In this document: piece by piece, positions 6,813-9,359 of the stretch
Position numbering within the stretch: position 1 is the first letter of the stretch
Layout: every line of letters starts with the position of its first letter
Position numbers and translations under genes: made by a program
Assembly (NCBI GenBank): GCA_964557085.1
Contig: CAZKYS010000091.1
Span: 1 to 9,359 of the forward strand
Origin: Pseudaquidulcibacter sp964557085
Lineage (GTDB): Bacteria > Pseudomonadota > Alphaproteobacteria > Caulobacterales > Aquidulcibacteraceae
Length of the DNA: 9,359 nucleotides
Reading direction: 5' to 3'
The notes under the pieces: model-generated
Database searches by the model: none
The model's input: the letters and a program-made list of their open reading frames with translations, nothing else
What the model was told of the DNA's origin: nothing

Positions 6813-7105
6813 ATATCACCAAATACTTCCGAGAAAATGTCACCCGCATCGCCAGAGAAGCCACCGCCAAAACCTGAGCCGCCATTAAGGCCTTCTTTGC
6901 CAAATCTGTCATAAGCGGCACGTTTTTGGTCGTCGGATAAAACCGAATAGGCTTCGTTGATTTCTTTAAATTTGGCTTCTGCATTTGCATCCCCTGGGTT
7001 TTTGTCAGGGTGATGTTGCATCGCCGCCTTACGGAAAGCAGATTTAATAGTCGCTGCATCCGCATCGCGTGAAACGCCTAAAAGGGAATAATAATCGTCA
7101 CTCAT
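5972..7105 (-). CDS. dnaJ: Chaperone DnaJ (Hsp40)
   Basis: Full-length type I Hsp40 of 377 residues, the normal size. It delivers unfolded proteins to DnaK and stimulates DnaK ATP hydrolysis in the cytosol. The J domain covers about 4-70 with the essential HPD at 32-34. A Gly/Phe-rich linker spans about 71-108. The zinc-binding domain has four repeats: CDHCHGSG (149-156), CPTCGGAG (165-172), CHHCNGRG (187-194) and CKKCRGKG (201-208). The substrate-binding beta domains and dimerisation tail follow to 377. The ATG overlaps the stop codon of the small OmdA-type gene upstream (ATGA, 7102-7105) and no strong ribosome site is visible, so translational coupling is likely. From codon 101 on it is duplicated to the left in the chimeric gene; this copy is complete and is the expected functional one. 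Confidence 0.97.
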   Translation of the reverse strand: MSDDYYSLLGVSRDADAATIKSAFRKAAMQHHPDKNPGDANAEAKFKEINEAYSVLSDDQKRAAYDRFGKEGLNGGSGFGGGFSGDAGDIFSEVFGDIFGDMFGGGGGRQRKQGPARGADLKMEYEITLEDAFKGKNAEIHVPTDEECDHCHGSGAEPPTQPETCPTCGGAGQVRVQNGFFMMTRTCHHCNGRGTIIAKPCKKCRGKGAVEIDRTLSVSIPAGVEDGTRIRLSGEGALGARGGPKGDLYLFLSVKRHEIFERDGRDLFIRIPVPMTKAALGGKMEVPVIDGGKAEIDIPEGSQTGKRIKIRAQGMTQLKSALRGDMHVELFVETPRKLTPKQRKLLEEFHEDCCAASHPEHEGFFDKAKKFWEKIGK

Positions 7106-7302
7106 TTGTATTGATCTTTTGTGAGGCGGTTTATGAATTCAATAATTCGTTTTGCACGTGTTTGGGGTTTCTTTGCCGAATTAATCCAAACAATATATTC
7201 TTTTTTATGTGATGGTGGCAGCGCATAAAAAACACGCGCTGCCACATCATCATTTTCAAGGGCAGTATGAATATCGCTTTCTATATTATCGGCAATATTC
7301 AT
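7102..7302 (-). CDS. Small OmdA/YdeI-type domain protein between dnaK and dnaJ
   Basis: A 66-residue protein resembling the C-terminal OmdA domain (YdeI or OmpD-associated, bacteriocin-protection family). Its signature is visible as FYALPPSHKKEYIVWI (25-40) followed by AKKPQTRAKRI (43-53). In many bacteria this domain is the tail of a larger YdeI-type protein; here it stands alone and fills the entire protein. A good ribosome site, AAGGTG, lies a few bases before the ATG, only 10 bases separate it from the dnaK stop, and its own stop overlaps the dnaJ start. That spacing makes it a true operon gene rather than a shadow frame. No signal peptide or membrane segment is visible, so it is probably cytosolic. 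The molecular function of the domain is poorly defined. Placement suggests expression with the chaperones, but a chaperone role is only a guess. Confidence 0.82.
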   Translation of the reverse strand: MNIADNIESDIHTALENDDVAARVFYALPPSHKKEYIVWINSAKKPQTRAKRIIEFINRLTKDQYK

Positions 7303-7312
7303 ATTTCACCTT

Positions 7313-9226
7313 TTATTTTTTGTCGCCGTCAACGTCTTCGAATTCAGCGTCAACAATATCATCGCCATCGGCGCGCGCTTGGCGTTCTGCATCAGCACCA
7401 GCAGCAGCTTCTTCAGCGGCTTGCTGTTCTTTATACATAACTTCGCCAATTTTCATTGCTGCTTGCATCAATTCGTTGGTTGATGCTGTCATAGCTTCAA
7501 CTTCGCCGCCTTGTACTGCATCTTTGGCTTTGGCAATTGCCGCCTCGATGGCTTCTTTATCGGCTGTATCAAGTTTAGAACCATATTCACCCAATTGTTT
7601 TTCAACGCTGTGGATTGATGCTTCTGCGCTATTTTTAGCTTCAACAGATTCGCGGCGTTTTTTGTCGGCTTCTGCGTTTGCTTCTGCGTCTTTTACCATT
7701 TGCTCGATGTCGGCATCAGAAAGGCCACCATTCGCTTGGATGCGAATTGATTGCTCTTTGTTTGTTGCTTTGTCTTTTGCAGAAACCGAAACGATACCGT
7801 TTGCGTCAATATCGAATGTTACTTCGATTTGTGGAATGCCGCGCGGTGCAGGTGGAATACCCAATAAATCAAATTGACCAAGCAATTTATTATCAGCCGC
7901 CATATCACGTTCACCTTGGAATACGCGAATTGTAACCGCAGATTGATTATCATCAGCCGTAGAGAAGGTTTGCGATTTTTTGGTTGGGATTGTTGTGTTG
8001 CGGTCGATAAGACGTGTGAACACACCACCCAAAGTTTCGATACCCAAAGACAAAGGTGTAACGTCAAGCAATAGAACGTCTTTAACATCACCTTGAAGAA
8101 CGCCCGCTTGAATTGCCGCACCGATTGCAACAACTTCGTCAGGGTTCACGCCTTTGTGTGGCTCTTTACCAAAGAAGTTTTTAACTGCTTCTTGAACTTT
8201 TGGCATACGTGTCATACCGCCAACCAAAACCACTTCATCAATATCAGAAGGTGAAAGACCCGCATCTTTCAATGCTGCTTTACATGGTTCAATTGTGCGA
8301 TTGATAAGATCATCAACCAATGCCTCAAGTTTGGCGCGTGACAATTTCAAATTCAAGTGAAGCGGACCAGATGCATCCATTGTGATGAACGGCAAGTTCA
8401 CTTCGTATGCAGAAGTAGTTGAAAGCTCTTTTTTCGCTTTTTCTGCTTCTTCACGTAAACGTTGAAGAGCAAGTTTGTCATTGCGAAGGTCAATGCCTTT
8501 TTCTTTTTTGAATTCGTCCGCCAAATAATCAACGATACGCATATCAAAGTCTTCACCGCCCAAGAATGTATCACCATTAGTAGAGCGAACTTCAAATACG
8601 CCATCACCGATTTCAAGAACTGAAACGTCGAATGTACCACCGCCAAGGTCATAAACCGCAATTGTGCGATTGCCGCCTTTATCAAGGCCGTATGCAAGTG
8701 CTGCTGCTGTCGGCTCGTTGATGATACGAAGAACTTCAAGACCTGCGATTTTGCCGGCATCTTTTGTTGCTTGGCGTTGTGCGTCATTGAAATATGCAGG
8801 AACGGTGATAACCGCTTGGGTTACGCCTTCACCTAAATAGGCTTCTGCAGTTTCTTTCATTTTGGTCAAAATCATCGCAGAGATTTCAGCAGGTGAATAA
8901 TCTTTATCGCGACCCTTTACCCATGCATCACCAGTTGGGCCTTTTGTTATTTCATAAGGAACAAGTTTTTTGTCTTTTTCAACCATTGGATCGGCAAAAT
9001 TACGACCGATAAGACGTTTGATTGCAAAGAATGTTTGATCAGGATTAGTTACTGCCTGACGACGTGCAGGCTGACCGATTTGACGCTCACCATCGGCGGC
9101 AAAAGCAACAACCGACGGGGTTGTGCGCACGCCTTCAGAGTTTTCAATAACTTTCGCATTCTTACCGTCCATAATGGCAACGCAAGAATTGGTGGTTCCC
9201 AAGTCAATACCAATAATTTTTCCCAT
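7313..9226 (-). CDS. dnaK: Chaperone DnaK (Hsp70)
   Basis: A 637-residue Hsp70, the standard bacterial length. It binds and releases unfolded polypeptides in an ATP cycle driven by DnaJ and a nucleotide exchange factor (GrpE, not in the window). The nucleotide-binding domain shows IGIDLGTTNS (5-14), NEPTAAALAYGLD (170-182), the phosphate motif YDLGGGTFD (192-200) with the conserved threonine at 198, and VVLVGGMTRMPKVQEAV (332-348). The interdomain linker DVLLLDVTPLSLG lies at 383-395, then the substrate-binding beta domain, the alpha lid and an acidic tail with DAEFEDVD near the end. The start is supported by MGKIIGIDLG and by a strong purine-rich site, AGAGGAAAG, on the minus strand (9232-9240). 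It is the first gene of the operon dnaK, OmdA-type gene, dnaJ. No CIRCE (HrcA) element is visible in the 133 bases upstream, and I could not assign a heat-shock promoter with confidence. Confidence 0.98.
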   Translation of the reverse strand: MGKIIGIDLGTTNSCVAIMDGKNAKVIENSEGVRTTPSVVAFAADGERQIGQPARRQAVTNPDQTFFAIKRLIGRNFADPMVEKDKKLVPYEITKGPTGDAWVKGRDKDYSPAEISAMILTKMKETAEAYLGEGVTQAVITVPAYFNDAQRQATKDAGKIAGLEVLRIINEPTAAALAYGLDKGGNRTIAVYDLGGGTFDVSVLEIGDGVFEVRSTNGDTFLGGEDFDMRIVDYLADEFKKEKGIDLRNDKLALQRLREEAEKAKKELSTTSAYEVNLPFITMDASGPLHLNLKLSRAKLEALVDDLINRTIEPCKAALKDAGLSPSDIDEVVLVGGMTRMPKVQEAVKNFFGKEPHKGVNPDEVVAIGAAIQAGVLQGDVKDVLLLDVTPLSLGIETLGGVFTRLIDRNTTIPTKKSQTFSTADDNQSAVTIRVFQGERDMAADNKLLGQFDLLGIPPAPRGIPQIEVTFDIDANGIVSVSAKDKATNKEQSIRIQANGGLSDADIEQMVKDAEANAEADKKRRESVEAKNSAEASIHSVEKQLGEYGSKLDTADKEAIEAAIAKAKDAVQGGEVEAMTASTNELMQAAMKIGEVMYKEQQAAEEAAAGADAERQARADGDDIVDAEFEDVDGDKK

Positions 9227-9273
9227 TTTTACTTTCCTCTTTGCACCACAATCGTGCGTGCATTTCTCTTTCC

Positions 9274-9298
9274 CTAAATCCGCAGATGCGGCCTTTAG
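9274..9298. promoter_or_regulatory. Imperfect inverted repeat in the dnaK leader
   Basis: CTAAA (9274-9278) pairs with TTTAG (9294-9298), and inside it CCGCA (9280-9284) pairs with TGCGG (9287-9291), with only two loop bases and small internal bulges. It lies about 48 bases before the dnaK start. It could be a protein-binding site or form a small hairpin in the mRNA leader, but no T tract follows, so it is not a terminator. Function is not established. Confidence 0.35.
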
Positions 9299-9345
9299 TG
9301 TGATTTGATAAAATTTACTTAAGGAATTTCGCGCTTTACACTAAA
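9294..9345. promoter_or_regulatory. Spaced 8-base inverted repeat upstream of dnaK
   Basis: TTTAGTGT at 9294-9301 is the exact reverse complement of ACACTAAA at 9338-9345, with 36 bases between. Its left arm also forms the outer arm of the hairpin at 9274-9298. The region should contain the dnaK promoter. The paired sites could be operator half-sites or alternative arms of a leader structure. In AT-rich DNA an 8-base match at this spacing can arise by chance. Confidence 0.2.
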
Positions 9346-9359
9346 AACCTTATGCTTTC

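Noticed and set aside
7209..7877. 222-codon plus-strand open frame rich in Ser and Ala
   Set aside because: It is antisense to the dnaK 3' part and the small OmdA-type gene; the Ser/Ala composition follows from the opposite-strand codons of DnaK.

Overview
The window looks like an AT-rich alphaproteobacterial chromosome. The evidence is protein character and gene order: a type I methionine aminopeptidase gene abutting radC, a short CinA/MoCF-type protein beside them, and a dnaK-dnaJ operon. I cannot name a genus. The left edge (1 to about 1150) is the end of an integrated element: a large serine recombinase, cut by the window start, whose reading frame runs antisense through a tRNA-Leu(UAA) gene.

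The middle is chromosomal housekeeping. It holds the CinA-like gene (minus strand), divergent from map (methionine aminopeptidase), then radC joined to map with no gap. A Bcr/CflA-type MFS efflux gene on the minus strand overlaps the radC end by 17 bases. The right half is a minus-strand chaperone operon read from the right edge leftwards: dnaK, a 66-residue OmdA/YdeI-type gene tucked between the chaperone genes, then dnaJ, then the MFS gene.

The main peculiarity is an exact tandem duplication with a 1113-base period (4580-5699 repeated at 5693-6812) across the dnaJ/MFS boundary. Its ends share the 7-base word CCCAAAA. Both parental genes stay intact, and an extra in-frame fusion gene (4859-5905) appears. 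The fusion joins the first 71 residues of the MFS transporter (two membrane helices) to DnaJ from residue 101 (end of the Gly/Phe region, zinc finger, substrate-binding domains), without a J domain. If the duplication is real and expressed, the product would be a membrane-tethered, J-less DnaJ. The copies match wherever I compared them, so this is either a very recent duplication or an assembly artefact.

DnaK and DnaJ form the Hsp70 folding machine; GrpE is not in the window. No CRISPR array, rRNA or complete insertion sequence is visible. No stretch longer than about 135 bases lacks a gene.
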